From Phycisphaerae bacterium (lineage in GTDB: Bacteria > Planctomycetota > Phycisphaerae > UBA1845 > PWPN01): a stretch of DNA of 53,878 nt. Where the stretch lies: the NCBI GenBank assembly GCA_012719955.1, contig JAAXZI010000141.1, positions 1 to 53,878 of the forward strand, read 5' to 3'. A program made the translations under genes and the position numbers. The notes below the pieces were generated by a model, which worked only from the letters and a program-made list of their open reading frames with translations, was not told the origin of the DNA and searched no databases. Shown piece by piece: positions 42,937 to 52,700 of the stretch. How positions within the stretch are numbered: position 1 is the stretch's first letter; each line of letters opens with the position of its first letter.

Positions 42937-44400
42937 ATGAGCAACACAAACGCCTTCGCCGGCCTCGAACCCCGCGGTTTCTGGACTCACTTCGAAGCCA
43001 TCACAAAGATCCCCCGCCCTTCCGGCCAGGAAGAGAAAATGGTGGAATACATCCGCTCCTGGGCCACGGCCAGGGGATACCAGGCCCTCCAGGACGCGGT
43101 GGGCAACCTCTGCGTGCGGGTTCCCGGCCGGGCGCCGTTCGAGACGGCCCCTCCCATCGTGCTGCAAAGCCATCTGGACATGGTTTGCGAACGCAACTCC
43201 GGCTGCCCCTATGACGCGGCCGCGGGCAACATCCACGTGATCCGCGATGGGGACTGGCTCTACGCGGAAGGGACAACCCTCGGCGCCGACAACGGCATCG
43301 GCTGTGCGGCCATGCTTTACGCGGCCGAGATGGAGGACGGCGGCCGGGCGCCCTTGGAGCTCCTGTTCACCATCGACGAGGAGCGCGGCCTGACCGGCGT
43401 GAAGAACCTCGATCCGAGCCTGATACGCGGCCGGACCCTTCTGAACCTCGATTCAGAGGACGACACCCTCCTGGTGGTCGGCTGCGCGGGAGGATGCGGC
43501 ACGACCATCCGCTGGTCAGAGCGACGCGAGCCGGCGCCGCCTGGCTGGATCCAAACCGAGGTGCACGTCTCCGGTCTTCAGGGCGGACACTCCGGGCTGG
43601 AGATCGACAAGGCCCGGCTCAACGCGATTCGAGCCCTGGGACGAATGCTTCAGAACGCCGCCCGCGAGGTTCCCCTGCGACTGATCAACCTGCATGGCGG
43701 CGAAAAGACCAACGCCATTCCCCGCGAGTGCCGGGCGGTCGTGGCTTATCCGGCCGCGTCCGACCAGGCTTTCCGCGGACAGATCGAGCAAACCCGGCTG
43801 GACTTCGTCGCCCAGTACCGCGGCCAGGACGAGGGCCTTGCCGTTCGCTTCGAGCAAGCCCCAACCCCAGCGCCCCCCTACTCCCAGGAGGGCACGGCCC
43901 GGCTGCTTGACCTGCTGTGCTCCATCCCGACCGGCGTGATCGCCTTGAGTCCGGACATTCCGGGCCTTGTGGAGACGTCCAATAATCTGGGCGTCGTGCG
44001 TACGGCCGGCGACGAGGTGGAGATCCGCTGCTCGTCCCGGTCATCCAATTCCCAGGCTTTGAACGAGGTGCTTAACTGGCTCGACGCTCTGGCCCGCATG
44101 GCCGGCGCTACCGCACAGAAAGGCGAGGGCTACCCCGGCTGGAAGCCGGACATGTCCTCGCGCGCGCTGAAGGTCACACGGGAGACCTACCGCCGCCTCT
44201 TCGGCGCCGAGCCGGGCGTCACCGCCATCCACGCGGGCCTGGAATGCGGGCTGATCGGCACCCGCATCCCGGGGATGGACATGGTTTCGCTGGGACCGGA
44301 ACTCCGGGGCGTCCACGCACCGGGCGAACGGGTGCGGATTTCGTCGGTCGAGCGGTTTACGAAGCTGCTGGCCGCTGTGCTGACGGATCTATCGAGCTAA
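42937..44400 (+). CDS. pepD: Aminoacyl-histidine dipeptidase (PepD, M20 family)
   Basis: 487 aa, normal for the family. It is a two-zinc cytoplasmic enzyme that cleaves Xaa-His and other dipeptides. Seen: GLEPRGFWTHFEAITKIPRP near the N-terminus, the first metal motif SHLDMVCERN, the bridging aspartate in GTTLGADNGIG, the catalytic DEERGLTGV, LLNLDSEDDTLLVVGCAGG and SGLQGGHSGLEIDKARLNAI in the lid domain. The C-terminal catalytic part has HAGLECGLIGTRIPGMDMVSLGP and HAPGERVRISS. All motifs are complete. It stands as a single gene; the ATG at 42937 follows an ACCATCAGGTG-type stretch with AGGTG 7 nt upstream. Confidence 0.95.
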   Translation: MSNTNAFAGLEPRGFWTHFEAITKIPRPSGQEEKMVEYIRSWATARGYQALQDAVGNLCVRVPGRAPFETAPPIVLQSHLDMVCERNSGCPYDAAAGNIHVIRDGDWLYAEGTTLGADNGIGCAAMLYAAEMEDGGRAPLELLFTIDEERGLTGVKNLDPSLIRGRTLLNLDSEDDTLLVVGCAGGCGTTIRWSERREPAPPGWIQTEVHVSGLQGGHSGLEIDKARLNAIRALGRMLQNAAREVPLRLINLHGGEKTNAIPRECRAVVAYPAASDQAFRGQIEQTRLDFVAQYRGQDEGLAVRFEQAPTPAPPYSQEGTARLLDLLCSIPTGVIALSPDIPGLVETSNNLGVVRTAGDEVEIRCSSRSSNSQALNEVLNWLDALARMAGATAQKGEGYPGWKPDMSSRALKVTRETYRRLFGAEPGVTAIHAGLECGLIGTRIPGMDMVSLGPELRGVHAPGERVRISSVERFTKLLAAVLTDLSS

Positions 44401-44459
44401 ACCACCGCGCGTGAGGATAAGACAGCAAATCACACGATTTGTGCGCCACGGATCTCTAT

Positions 44460-44633
44460 GTGCTACGGCTCTTGAGCCGTGCCGGAAGGACTCTGCCGTT
44501 CCGCACCGCTCAAGAGCCGCAGGTGGGTGCCCCGCCTCTTCAGAGGGTGAGGTACTCCGAACACGCGAAGATCCAAGCGTTCAACAGCACGCCGACCAAC
44601 AACCGGGCAGGGACCTGCCCGTGGTAACCCCGG
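44460..44633. repeat. Repeat family D copy 2 with a palindromic CTCTTGAGCCG stretch
   Basis: 44463-44520 holds an inverted pair (GCTACGGCTCTTGAGCCG ... CTCAAGAGCCG). 44530-44623 is repeat family D: CCCGCCTCTTCAGAGGG, GCGAAGATCCAAGCGTTCAA, then CCGACCAACAACCGGGC and GGACCTGCCCG. It ends directly after the S1/P1 nuclease stop. Confidence 0.7.
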
Positions 44634-44636
44634 CCG

Positions 44637-45488
44637 TTACCGCCCCGCCGGGACCAGTGCCGGAGCGGCGGCGGCCGCCGGCTGGGCCGGCTGGGTAGTC
44701 GGATTCGCGTAGATGTCGTTCAACAGCAGTGCGAGCCGGACGCCGGCCATGCACACGCGCTCTTCGAGCATGGGCACGAATTTGTCGCAGTACTCCTGGG
44801 TGATGCGTTTATCCTTGGGCATGGCCTGGACCCCACGGCAGTTGATCCGGTAGGACTCCGTGGCCCAGAGCGCCGGATCAAGCTTTGACCATTCCTTGAC
44901 CTGTTGCTCGGTGATCCGCTTCTGGAGCTCTTTCGCGTATTGCTGCCATGATTTCCCCCCTTTGTCGATGATGGCGGAATCCCACATCTTGTGGTAACCG
45001 ACCTTCTCTCCGAAGAAATCCACCTCGGTGGTGACGCCCTTAGTGCCATCTCCGGTCACGTGTACAGGCTGGTGGACATCCCCCACGAAGTGGATCAGGA
45101 ACTTCAGCGCCTCGACCTTCTGTTCTTTGTCAGCGGACGGGTCCCTCAGAACCGCGGCGAACCGCCCGACGGCCGATACCGCGCAGCCCTTCTCCGGGCA
45201 ATCGCGTTTGGAGTCGAAAGTGTCAAATCCAGGGGAGATTTTGGCTGTATGGAGGCGCGCTGACCACTTGTAGCGGGACTCTCCGCGAACCTCATCCGCC
45301 CACCTCGCGACGTCCGCCATGGATTGCTCACCCAGCAGCTCGCGAACCGCCTTGCGGGCCTCGGGCGTAAGGCGCTCGGCGGCGATCTGCGCCGCCGCCT
45401 TGTGCCCCGTATCGCCCCAGCCGAAGCAGAGCGCCGACATGGAAAACAGCACCACTACGATCAGACCGAACCGACTCTTGCACGACAT
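44637..45488 (-). CDS. S1/P1-family nuclease, copy A
   Basis: 283 aa with a signal peptide (about 1-23) whose cleavage would expose W24; in S1/P1 nucleases the N-terminal Trp binds zinc. Family motifs: WGDTGHKAAAQIAAERL, MADVARWADEVR, RLHTAKISPG, FLIHFVGDVHQPVH and GYHKMWDSAIID. The three-zinc set of His and Asp ligands is present. These enzymes cut single-stranded DNA and RNA or act as phosphomonoesterases, and here would act outside the cytoplasm. AGGAG is 8 nt before the ATG at 45488. The tail is Pro/Ala/Gln-rich. A close paralog lies at 46061-46909, and the upstream 130 bp are also duplicated. Confidence 0.93.
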   Translation of the reverse strand: MSCKSRFGLIVVVLFSMSALCFGWGDTGHKAAAQIAAERLTPEARKAVRELLGEQSMADVARWADEVRGESRYKWSARLHTAKISPGFDTFDSKRDCPEKGCAVSAVGRFAAVLRDPSADKEQKVEALKFLIHFVGDVHQPVHVTGDGTKGVTTEVDFFGEKVGYHKMWDSAIIDKGGKSWQQYAKELQKRITEQQVKEWSKLDPALWATESYRINCRGVQAMPKDKRITQEYCDKFVPMLEERVCMAGVRLALLLNDIYANPTTQPAQPAAAAAPALVPAGR

Positions 45489-46060
45489 TTAATCAACTCC
45501 TGCGAACAAGTTACGAGAACGACCGGGCCGCATACCCGGGAGCTGCCGCTTTTCATCCAGGTTCCCCCGCAGACCTGCAACTCCGGGCAAGAGCTTAACC
45601 ATCTCGCCGGCAATTACTACCCAGCGGAAACCGGCCGGAACCTGGATGCCCCCACCTCTTCGAGCTTGGGTACCTCGCCTCTTCGGAGGTGGGGATGTGA
45701 AGATTCAAGCGTTCCGCAGCGCAGCCGGGCGCCCCGCCTCTTATGACGTTTGCGGATCTGTTTGGGCAATGCCGGCACCTCTGTCACGCTGCTTCCAGCG
45801 GCGTTTCCGCCGAAGGCGGCTTCAGGCCAGTGCTTGTAGCACTGGTTGGCGAACACATCACGCATTGCCCTCCACCGTTTTCCCCTCTCCCCATGTCTCA
45901 GAGCGTTTGAACGCCCTTCCCCCCTGGCCCGGGCCCTGAGGCCGTTCATTGCCCGGTCAGAAAATCAAACGTCATCAAAGGCGGGGGCGCAAAGATCCAG
46001 GCGTTCAACAGCACGCGGACCGACAACCAGGCAGGGACCTGCCCGTCACAAACCCGGCCG
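45489..46060. repeat. Repeat-filled spacer between the two S1/P1 nuclease genes
   Basis: 45500-45630 is a duplicate of 46918-47045 (shared upstream of the genes). 45641-45735 is a partial copy of family D (CTGGATGCCCCCACCTCTTC, GTGAAGATTCAAGCG). 45883-45983 is family E copy 2. 45981-46046 is family D copy 3 (GCGCAAAGATCCAGGCGTTC, CAGGCAGGGACCTGCCCG). There is no gene. Confidence 0.7.
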
Positions 46061-46909
46061 TTACTGCCCTGCCGGGGCGAGTGCCGCAGCGGCAGCCGCC
46101 GGCTGGGCCGGCTGGGTGGTCGGATTCGCGAAGATGTCGTTCAACAGCAGTGCGAGCCGGACGCCGGCCATGCACATGCGCTGTTCGAGCATGGGCAGGG
46201 CCATGTCGCAGTACTCCTGGCCGATGCGTTTATCCGCGGGAACGGCCTCGGCCGCACGGCAAGCCATCCGATAGGATTCCGTGGCCCAGAGGGCCGGATC
46301 AAGCTTGGACCACTCCTTGACCTGTTCCTCGGTGATCCGCTTCTGGAGCTCTTTCGCGTATTGCCGCCACGACTTCTTCCCCCGGTCGAGGATGGAGGAA
46401 TCCCACATCTTGTGGTAACGGAGCGTCTCTCCGAAGAACTCTACCTCGGTAGGGGCGCGCTTGGTGCCATCTCCGTTCCCGTGTACAGGCTGGTGGATAT
46501 CCACTGCGAAGTGGATCAGGAACTTCAGCGCGTCGATCCTCTCCTCTTTGGTGCCGGACCCCTTCTTCAGAACCGCGGAGAACCGCCGGATGGCCGAGAC
46601 CGCGCAACCTTTCTCCGGGCAATCGCGTTTGGAGTCGAAAGTGTCAAATCCAGGGGAGATCCGGGCGCCATGGAGGCAGTCCGTCCACTTGTAACGGGGC
46701 TGTTTGCGAACCTGGTCCGCCCACGTGGCGACGTCGGCCATGGATTGCTCACCCAGCAGCTCGCGAACCGCCTTGCGGGCCTCGGGCGTGAGGCGCTCGC
46801 TGGCGATCTGCGCCGCCGCCTTGTGCCCCGTCTCCCCCCAGCCGAAGCAGAGGGCCGACATGGAAAACAGCACTACCACGATCAGACAGAACCGACTCTT
46901 GCACGACAT
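46061..46909 (-). CDS. S1/P1-family nuclease, copy B
   Basis: 282 aa from the ATG at 46909 (AGGAG, 8-nt spacer). It is a near copy of the gene at 44637-45488: the same signal peptide with exposed W, WGETGHKAAAQIASERL, MADVATWADQVR, CLHGARISPG, FLIHFAVDIHQPVH and RYHKMWDSSILD. By eye about four of five residues are shared. One change stands out: copy A has FVGDVHQPVH where copy B has FAVDIHQPVH; the aspartate and histidines are kept in both. It is an intact gene, so both copies may be active. The duplication includes flanking repeat DNA. Confidence 0.93.
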   Translation of the reverse strand: MSCKSRFCLIVVVLFSMSALCFGWGETGHKAAAQIASERLTPEARKAVRELLGEQSMADVATWADQVRKQPRYKWTDCLHGARISPGFDTFDSKRDCPEKGCAVSAIRRFSAVLKKGSGTKEERIDALKFLIHFAVDIHQPVHGNGDGTKRAPTEVEFFGETLRYHKMWDSSILDRGKKSWRQYAKELQKRITEEQVKEWSKLDPALWATESYRMACRAAEAVPADKRIGQEYCDMALPMLEQRMCMAGVRLALLLNDIFANPTTQPAQPAAAAAALAPAGQ

Positions 46910-47189
46910 GTGATCCACTCCTGCGAATAACTGCGAGAACGGCCGGGCCACATACCCGGGGAGCTGCCGCTTTTCATCCAGGTTCTCAGTAAGACCTGCG
47001 ACTCAGGGCAAGAGCTTAACAATTTCGCCGGCAATTGCCAGCCATCAGCCCCCGCCGGCAGCGAAACGAGCCAGGCCCCCAACGCCCCTCCGACTGGCCC
47101 GCGCCACGTGGATAACACTCTTTTTCGCAGCAGCTTATGTCCCGACAGGCCCACCGCCGCCGCCACCGCCTGGCCGTTTCGGCATCAGG

Positions 47190-47262
47190 TCTTGGACATG
47201 GGACATTGGTCATTGATTAGACATTGGGATTTGGGCATTGGTCATTCCCTGCCCCGAAGCGC
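47190..47262. repeat. GACATTGG simple repeat at the truncation point of the transposase
   Basis: GGACATGGGACATTGGTCATTG, then TTAGACATTGGGATTTGGGC: the same type as 24806-24920. The last conserved transposase residues end right beside it. Confidence 0.6.
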
Positions 47263-47455
47263 CCACCAGGTGCATGTGATTGCTTATCAGCCAACAGCCC
47301 GGGGTCTCCAGCCCGTAACGATCCGCCTCCGCCTTGAGCAAGGCCAGATACAACTCACGATCATCGCCATCAAAAAACACCTGCTGGCAATTGTTGCCAC
47401 GCCAGGTCACGTGGTGAGGAACGCTGGGGACGACCATGCGAGCGACACGCGGCAT
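47263..47455 (-). pseudogene. Truncated Y1 (IS200/REP-associated) transposase fragment
   Basis: From the ATG at 47455 about 64 residues match Y1 transposases: MPRVARMVVPSVPHHVTWRG, FFDGDDRELYLALLKAEADR and CWLISNHMHLV, which carries the HxH metal motif (HMH). The catalytic tyrosine and the second half of the protein are missing; the reading frame then runs into simple-repeat DNA (47190-47262). Y1 enzymes of the REP-associated group act on palindromic intergenic repeats, which this window has in number. Probably inactive. Confidence 0.8.
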
Positions 47456-47486
47456 CGGCACACCTTCTCGCCACTGCCCGAGCTTG

Positions 47487-47508
47487 TCAAAAATAGGTGG
47501 CCGTCCTG
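47487..47508 (+). repeat. AAAATAGG..GTCC motif, left copy
   Basis: TCAAAAATAGGTGGCCGTCC. An inverted relative (CGCAAAATAGGCAACTGTCC on the minus strand) is at 49309-49330. Thirteen of 21 positions agree, including AAAATAGG and GTCC. Motifs of this form are known to me next to Y1 transposases (from memory). Confidence 0.45.
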
Positions 47509-47606
47509 AACGCCACAATGGCCGCAAGCGAGAGCACCCGGCCGAGCACGGAGTTGACCAGCAGACTGCGATCGAGCTGGCTTCGCCAATAGGTACGCTG
47601 AACCAT
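47487..47606 (-). CDS. Possible 39-residue small protein
   Basis: ATG at 47606 preceded by AAAGGAGG with a 6-nt spacer, one of the best ribosome-binding sites in the window. It encodes MVQRTYWRSQLDRSLLVNSV and 19 more residues (ending RTATYF), weakly hydrophobic in the second half, then TGA. No family recognised. It may be a real peptide or the start of a gene destroyed by the adjacent motif. Nothing else was seen in 47607-47784. Confidence 0.35.
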   Translation of the reverse strand: MVQRTYWRSQLDRSLLVNSVLGRVLSLAAIVAFRTATYF

Positions 47607-47784
47607 CCCTGGCCTCCTTTCGACGCGTGTCGTGTGACAACAATATCATCGCAGGAGGTCACTCTTCGCGCAAACCTTGTAAGCCGAAGCGGCAAGAGCG
47701 CTTACGAGAGAGCCAGCCTGGCTTTATGTAATTCGTGACTACCCTGTGTTTCCGAAGCAACCAGAAAACAGACGGGAACCGCAC

Positions 47785-49077
47785 CTAATCAGAGTCAGGC
47801 AAAACGTCTCGAATAACCTTGGGAAGAGTATACCCTTTGAGATACGGCTTGTTCCAGTGAGCAGCCCTCGGTTGCTTGGCGAGAACTTCACGAGTGATCA
47901 ATATCAAGTGTTCATCGCTTAAGCCACTGACTAAGCGAGCAAACACTGAGCCAACATGCCAACGGTTGTTATTGGGGCCGAGACACGCCAGGCGCTTCAG
48001 GATTATCGCGTGTATCTCATCGTTATCCGTATGATCAAACACGCGCTCGTAGAAATCGGCAATAACATCACAGTACTCAAACGTGACATCAGTTGTACAA
48101 TCTTCGTCGTAACGGCGGAAAGCGTCACCAAACTCCAGTGGATATCGCTTGACTAAGATCGCGAGCAAGGGATCAGGGATCCTAGGAAACACATTCGCCA
48201 TCATTGCATAATCGTTAGTGCTGTCGCAGATTAGCTGCATTAGCTGAGTCATGTCTGCTTCTTCGGGCGCATCTTGCGCCATACTCTCTTGGATGAGGCT
48301 TTGAATGGCGGTTGCAGGCTTGTCGAAGAGCGTGCCCTTGCTAATCAGTTCGAGTGCCTCAAGCATATCGCTCACGGAACGATACCTGTCGTCAGGCTGG
48401 TTTTGCGTGGCGCGACGCAATACGTAGACGTACTTACGCTCTATGACACTCCAGTCCATGTATGGATGGGGGAAACGGCCAGACAGTAGTTCATATAGCA
48501 TCTTGCCTAATGAATAGATGTCGGCACGGGCATCTGCTGTTTTTGGAGAGGTCCATTGCTCAGGGGCCATGCACGCGATTGAGCCCATGGGCATGTTGGT
48601 CTGGGTGATTACGGTCGTATCACGATCTAGCTTACGACCGAGCCCGAAATCCGCAACAACGAATCGCCATCCGTCATCTTTTGATCCAAATACGAGGATG
48701 TTCTCGGGCTTTAGGTCACGGTGGATTACGCCGTTTGCATGCGCATGAGCGACGCCCTTGGCGATACATTTAAATACATGGAGCGCATCATCCATCCAGC
48801 CACCGGACACGAATTGGCGCAGATTCATGGCAGCCTTGGGCATAACAAACCAGGGGGGCTCGGCGTCAAGGTTGGATGCCACGATAGGTGTGATGTTGGG
48901 ATGCTGAAGCTGGGTCTGTAGCCTGACCTCTCTCTTGAAGCGGCGGAGGTCATCTTCGTCATAATCGGGTTTGAGATACTTCAGCACGCAGGGAGTGTTG
49001 TCGTCGACACAAATGCCCTCATACAAGACCCCGAATCCTCCTGCGTTGATCTGCTTCCCTTTCCGATACTTGGCCAT
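47785..49077 (-). CDS. Hanks-type serine/threonine protein kinase, low-GC accessory gene
   Basis: 430 aa, no membrane helix. Kinase domain at about 1-260, complete: glycine loop INAGGFGVLYEG, ATP lysine K33, E50 in the C-helix, HRDLKPEN with D121 and N126, ADFGLG with D143, a PMGSIACMAPEQW activation segment and DIYSLGKMLYELLSGRFP. The remaining 170 residues are helical, HEAT-like in appearance and unrecognised (MANVFPRIPDPLLAILVKRY, EIHAIILKRLACLG). It phosphorylates Ser/Thr of unknown targets. Base composition is clearly more A/T-rich than in any neighbour, and the codons follow. With the transposase fragment next to it, horizontal acquisition is likely. A role in phage defence or in a lost multi-gene system is possible but unproven. 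Confidence 0.9.
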   Translation of the reverse strand: MAKYRKGKQINAGGFGVLYEGICVDDNTPCVLKYLKPDYDEDDLRRFKREVRLQTQLQHPNITPIVASNLDAEPPWFVMPKAAMNLRQFVSGGWMDDALHVFKCIAKGVAHAHANGVIHRDLKPENILVFGSKDDGWRFVVADFGLGRKLDRDTTVITQTNMPMGSIACMAPEQWTSPKTADARADIYSLGKMLYELLSGRFPHPYMDWSVIERKYVYVLRRATQNQPDDRYRSVSDMLEALELISKGTLFDKPATAIQSLIQESMAQDAPEEADMTQLMQLICDSTNDYAMMANVFPRIPDPLLAILVKRYPLEFGDAFRRYDEDCTTDVTFEYCDVIADFYERVFDHTDNDEIHAIILKRLACLGPNNNRWHVGSVFARLVSGLSDEHLILITREVLAKQPRAAHWNKPYLKGYTLPKVIRDVLPDSD

Positions 49078-49734
49078 GCGATATCATCCGAAAACCCTTG
49101 GTGAAGTCACGACGCCACGGATTCAAGGTAAACTAGGTATCATGAACAGGAACGCAGGACCCCGTCCAGAGCAGGTTTTCAGCGGCCTAGCAGACGACTC
49201 AGACGAGAGGGGAAACTGACTCCGCCCCCCAGGGCGACAAGCGAGCCAACAAGCCGAAGGCCTGCCTTGACGATGCCGGAGCAAACGGAGCGAATGGCTG
49301 GAGAAATCGGGGACAGTTGCCTATTTTGCGTCGCCCTTGGTCACCCTCCGCGGCCGGCTCACCGGCCCGGTACGCGTATTCTGTTCACTCCCCTCCAAAT
49401 GAGCGCGGGAGGTGATATTTCCGCCGGACAAATGAAGTTTGCGAGCCACCTGTTCGCACTCGCTCGACCTGAGAACCCCGGCTCCGCGAGAAAGCTCAAA
49501 ACGCCCGGGGGCGAAACGAACTGAAAACCAGGGCGAGCTTGTGATGCTCAACCTGTTGTTTCTCTGTGCCCTCTGTGGCCTCTGTGGCCGGCCCCTCTCT
49601 GTGCTCTCGGGGGGACGGGCGGCGCAGGTGCCGAACAAACCCAACCGCCAACGTGGCGTCAAACGATAAAATGCCGCACAATATGCGCTTATGTTGAAAG
49701 AATGCCGCAGGCTTATCCAGTTCAGGAGAACACC
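49078..49734. other. Gap between the kinase and GH106 genes
   Basis: No gene is supported in this 657-bp stretch. The inverted AAAATAGG..GTCC motif lies at 49309-49330. CTCTGTGCCCTCTGTGG-type repeats lie at about 49555-49615, related to 22678-22735. The promoter of the downstream gene was not found. Confidence 0.55.
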
Positions 49735-52700
49735 ATGACCCTCGCCTACCGGGCCGTCGCGGGCGTCGCCCTTGCACTCGTGCTGGCCGCCTCCAACGGC
49801 TGCGCCCAAGCGCTGCGCACCGGCGAACCAGCCGTCGCCGGCGCCTCCGCTGAAGACCTCGCCAGAGAGTTCCAATCGCCCCCGGACTCGGCCAGGCCCT
49901 GGGTCTACTGGTTCTGGATGGACGGCAATCTCAGTCGCGAAGGCATCACCGCCGACCTGGAGGCCATGCAGCGGGCCGGCATCGGCGGCATGGTCATCAT
50001 GGAGGTGGACGTCGGCATCCCCCGCGGGCCGGTCAAGTTCATGAGCCCGCAGTGGCGCGCGTTGTTCAAACACGCGGTCACCGAGGCCCAGCGCCTCGGC
50101 CTGCAGATCACCCTCAACGCCGGGCCGGGCTGGACCGGCAGCGGCGGGCCGTGGGTCAAGCCCGAGCAATCCATGCAGCACCTGGTGGCCAGCAGCATCG
50201 AGGTCAGCGGCCCCGCCGAGTTGGACCGCGTCCTGCCCCGGCCGGCCCCGCGGGACCCCCACTTCGTGCACGTACCCGTCCCGCCGCAGTTGGAGAAAGC
50301 CAGGAAGGAGTTCTATCGCGACGTGGCCGTCATCGCCTTCCCCACGCCGGCCAAGGGACCGCGCATCGCGGACGTCGATGAGAAGGCGCTCTACTACCGC
50401 AACCCCTTTTCATCCATGCCGGGCGTCAAGCCGCATCTGCCCTCGCCGGCCGAATACCCCGCTACCCCGGCCGGGACCGCCATCGCCCCACAAGCAATAG
50501 TGGATCTGACCGACCGCCTGGGGCCGGACGGCCGGCTGACCTGGAAGGTACCGCCGGGGGAATGGACCATCCTGCGCTTTGGCCGGACCACCACCGGCGC
50601 GAACACTCGGCCTTCGCCCGAGCCGGCCATCGGGTTTGAGTCCGATAAGATGGATAAGGCCGCCCTGGAGGCCCACTTCGAGGCGTTCGTGGGGACGCTG
50701 ATGAAGGAATTGGCGGAGGGGGATGAGGCGGGGGAAGTGGCTACCCTCCAGGAGCAAGAGGCGGGCAAGATGCCCGCCCTCCGAGGCGGTGAGGCGGGCA
50801 AGATGCCCGCCCTCCGACGCCGGCAGGTCGGCTGGACCATGCTGCACATCGACAGTTGGGAGATGGGCTCGCAGAACTGGACGGCCGCCTTCCGCGACGA
50901 GTTCCGCCGGCGTCGCGGCTACGACCCGCTGCCCTACCTGCCGGCCATGCTCGGGCACGTTGTCGAGAGCCTGGAGATTTCCGAGCGGTTCCTGTGGGAC
51001 CTCCGGCAGACGGTCAATGAACTGATCGTCGAGAACCACGCCGCCCACCTCAGGGAACTGGCCCACCGTCACGGTTTCGGCCTGTCCATCGAACCCTATG
51101 ACCTCACCCCGTGCGCGGACATGAGCCTGGGCGGCATGGCCGACGTCCCCATGTGCGAGTTCTGGTCTGAGGGGTACGGTTTCGAAACGACCTTCAGTTG
51201 CATCGAGGCCACCTCGATCGCGCACACACTGGGCCGGCCGATCGTGGCCGCCGAGGCCTTCACCGCCAACCATGAGGAAGCCTGGAAGCTCCACCCCGGC
51301 AACATGAAACGGCAGGCCGACTGGGCCCTGTGCTTCGGCATCAACCGGATCGTGTTCCACCGCTACGCCCACCAGCCCTGGCTGGACCGCTGGCCGGGCA
51401 TGACCATGGGGCCTTACGGCATTCACTATGAGCGCACCCAGACCTGGTGGGAACTGTCCTCCGCGTGGCACACCTACCTGTCGCGCTGCCAGCACCTGCT
51501 CAGACAGGGCGTGCCCGTGGCCGATATCTGCTACCTGTCCGCCGAGGGGGCGCCGCACGTGTTCCGCCCGCCGCCGTCCGCCCTGGGCGGGTCGCAGACG
51601 CTGCCCGACCGACGCGGCTACAACTTCGACGGCTGCACGCCCGAAACCCTGCTCCAGCATATGTCGGTCAAGAACGGCCGGCTGACGCTGCCTGAGGGCA
51701 TGAGCTACCGCGTGCTGGTACTGCCCAAGGTGGAGACCATGACCCCCGCCCTGCTGGGCAAGGTGAAGGACTTGGCCGAGGCCGGGGCAACGGTCATCGG
51801 CGCGCCCCCGCTCAAGTCGCCCAGCCTGAGCGACTATCCCCGGTGCGACGAGGAAGTGAAGCGAATCGCCCGCGAACTGTGGGGCGATGACCCGGCGCCC
51901 ACTGAGTTGACAGAACGCCGTGTCGGCCGGGGCCGGGTGTTCTGGAGCAGCGCGCTGCTGCCGGACACTGCTCTTGAGCAGGCCGGTAAGCACCCCCTGG
52001 CCGGTGCCAAATGGATCTGGCACCCGGAAGGCAATCCGGCCGCCAGCGCACCGGCCGGGAAACGATACTTCCGCCGTATTGTGAGTCTGGGCGCGGAGGA
52101 GCGCGTCAAGGCCGCCCGGCTGTCCATCACCGCCGACAACAGCTTCGAGCTGTGGGTGAACGGCCGGCGGGCCGGCTCCGGCAATAATTTCCACCATGCT
52201 TTCGACTGCGACGTGGCGGCATCCCTGCGGCCGGGCGAGAACATCATCGCCGTGGCGGCCGAGAACGGCGTGAGCCATTCCGTCGATGCCCCCAACCCCG
52301 CGGGAATGATCGCCGCTTTGCGACTACAACTTGGCGATGGGAGCATCCGGGAAGTATGCACCGACCGCGCGTGGAAGACGGCCGTGAAGGTCAGCGACGG
52401 ATGGCTCACCGACGCATCGGCTGAGGGCGAATGGCTCGCGGCCATGGAGTTAGGGCCGCTGGGCGCCGGGCCCTGGGGAGCAATCAGCGGCCGGGCGCAG
52501 CAGTTCGACATCTATCCCGATTACGATGTCACCGCCGCGGTGCTGACGAAGCTGAACGTGCCGCCCGACTTCCAATCGGACAAGCCCCTGCGTTACATCC
52601 ACCGTCGCACGGACGACGCGGACATTTACTTCCTGGGGAACCCCGACGCCCAGGCGGTGCAGGCGAATTGCGACTTTCGCGCCGCCGGCCGGAGCGTGGA

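Noticed and set aside
49141..49219. A 25-residue gene starting MNRNAGPRPEQ
   Set aside because: No ribosome-binding site, no conserved context, and the length is expected by chance.
50410..52278. A 622-codon open frame opposite the GH106 gene
   Set aside because: A high-GC shadow with no motif; the GH106 frame carries the family signatures.
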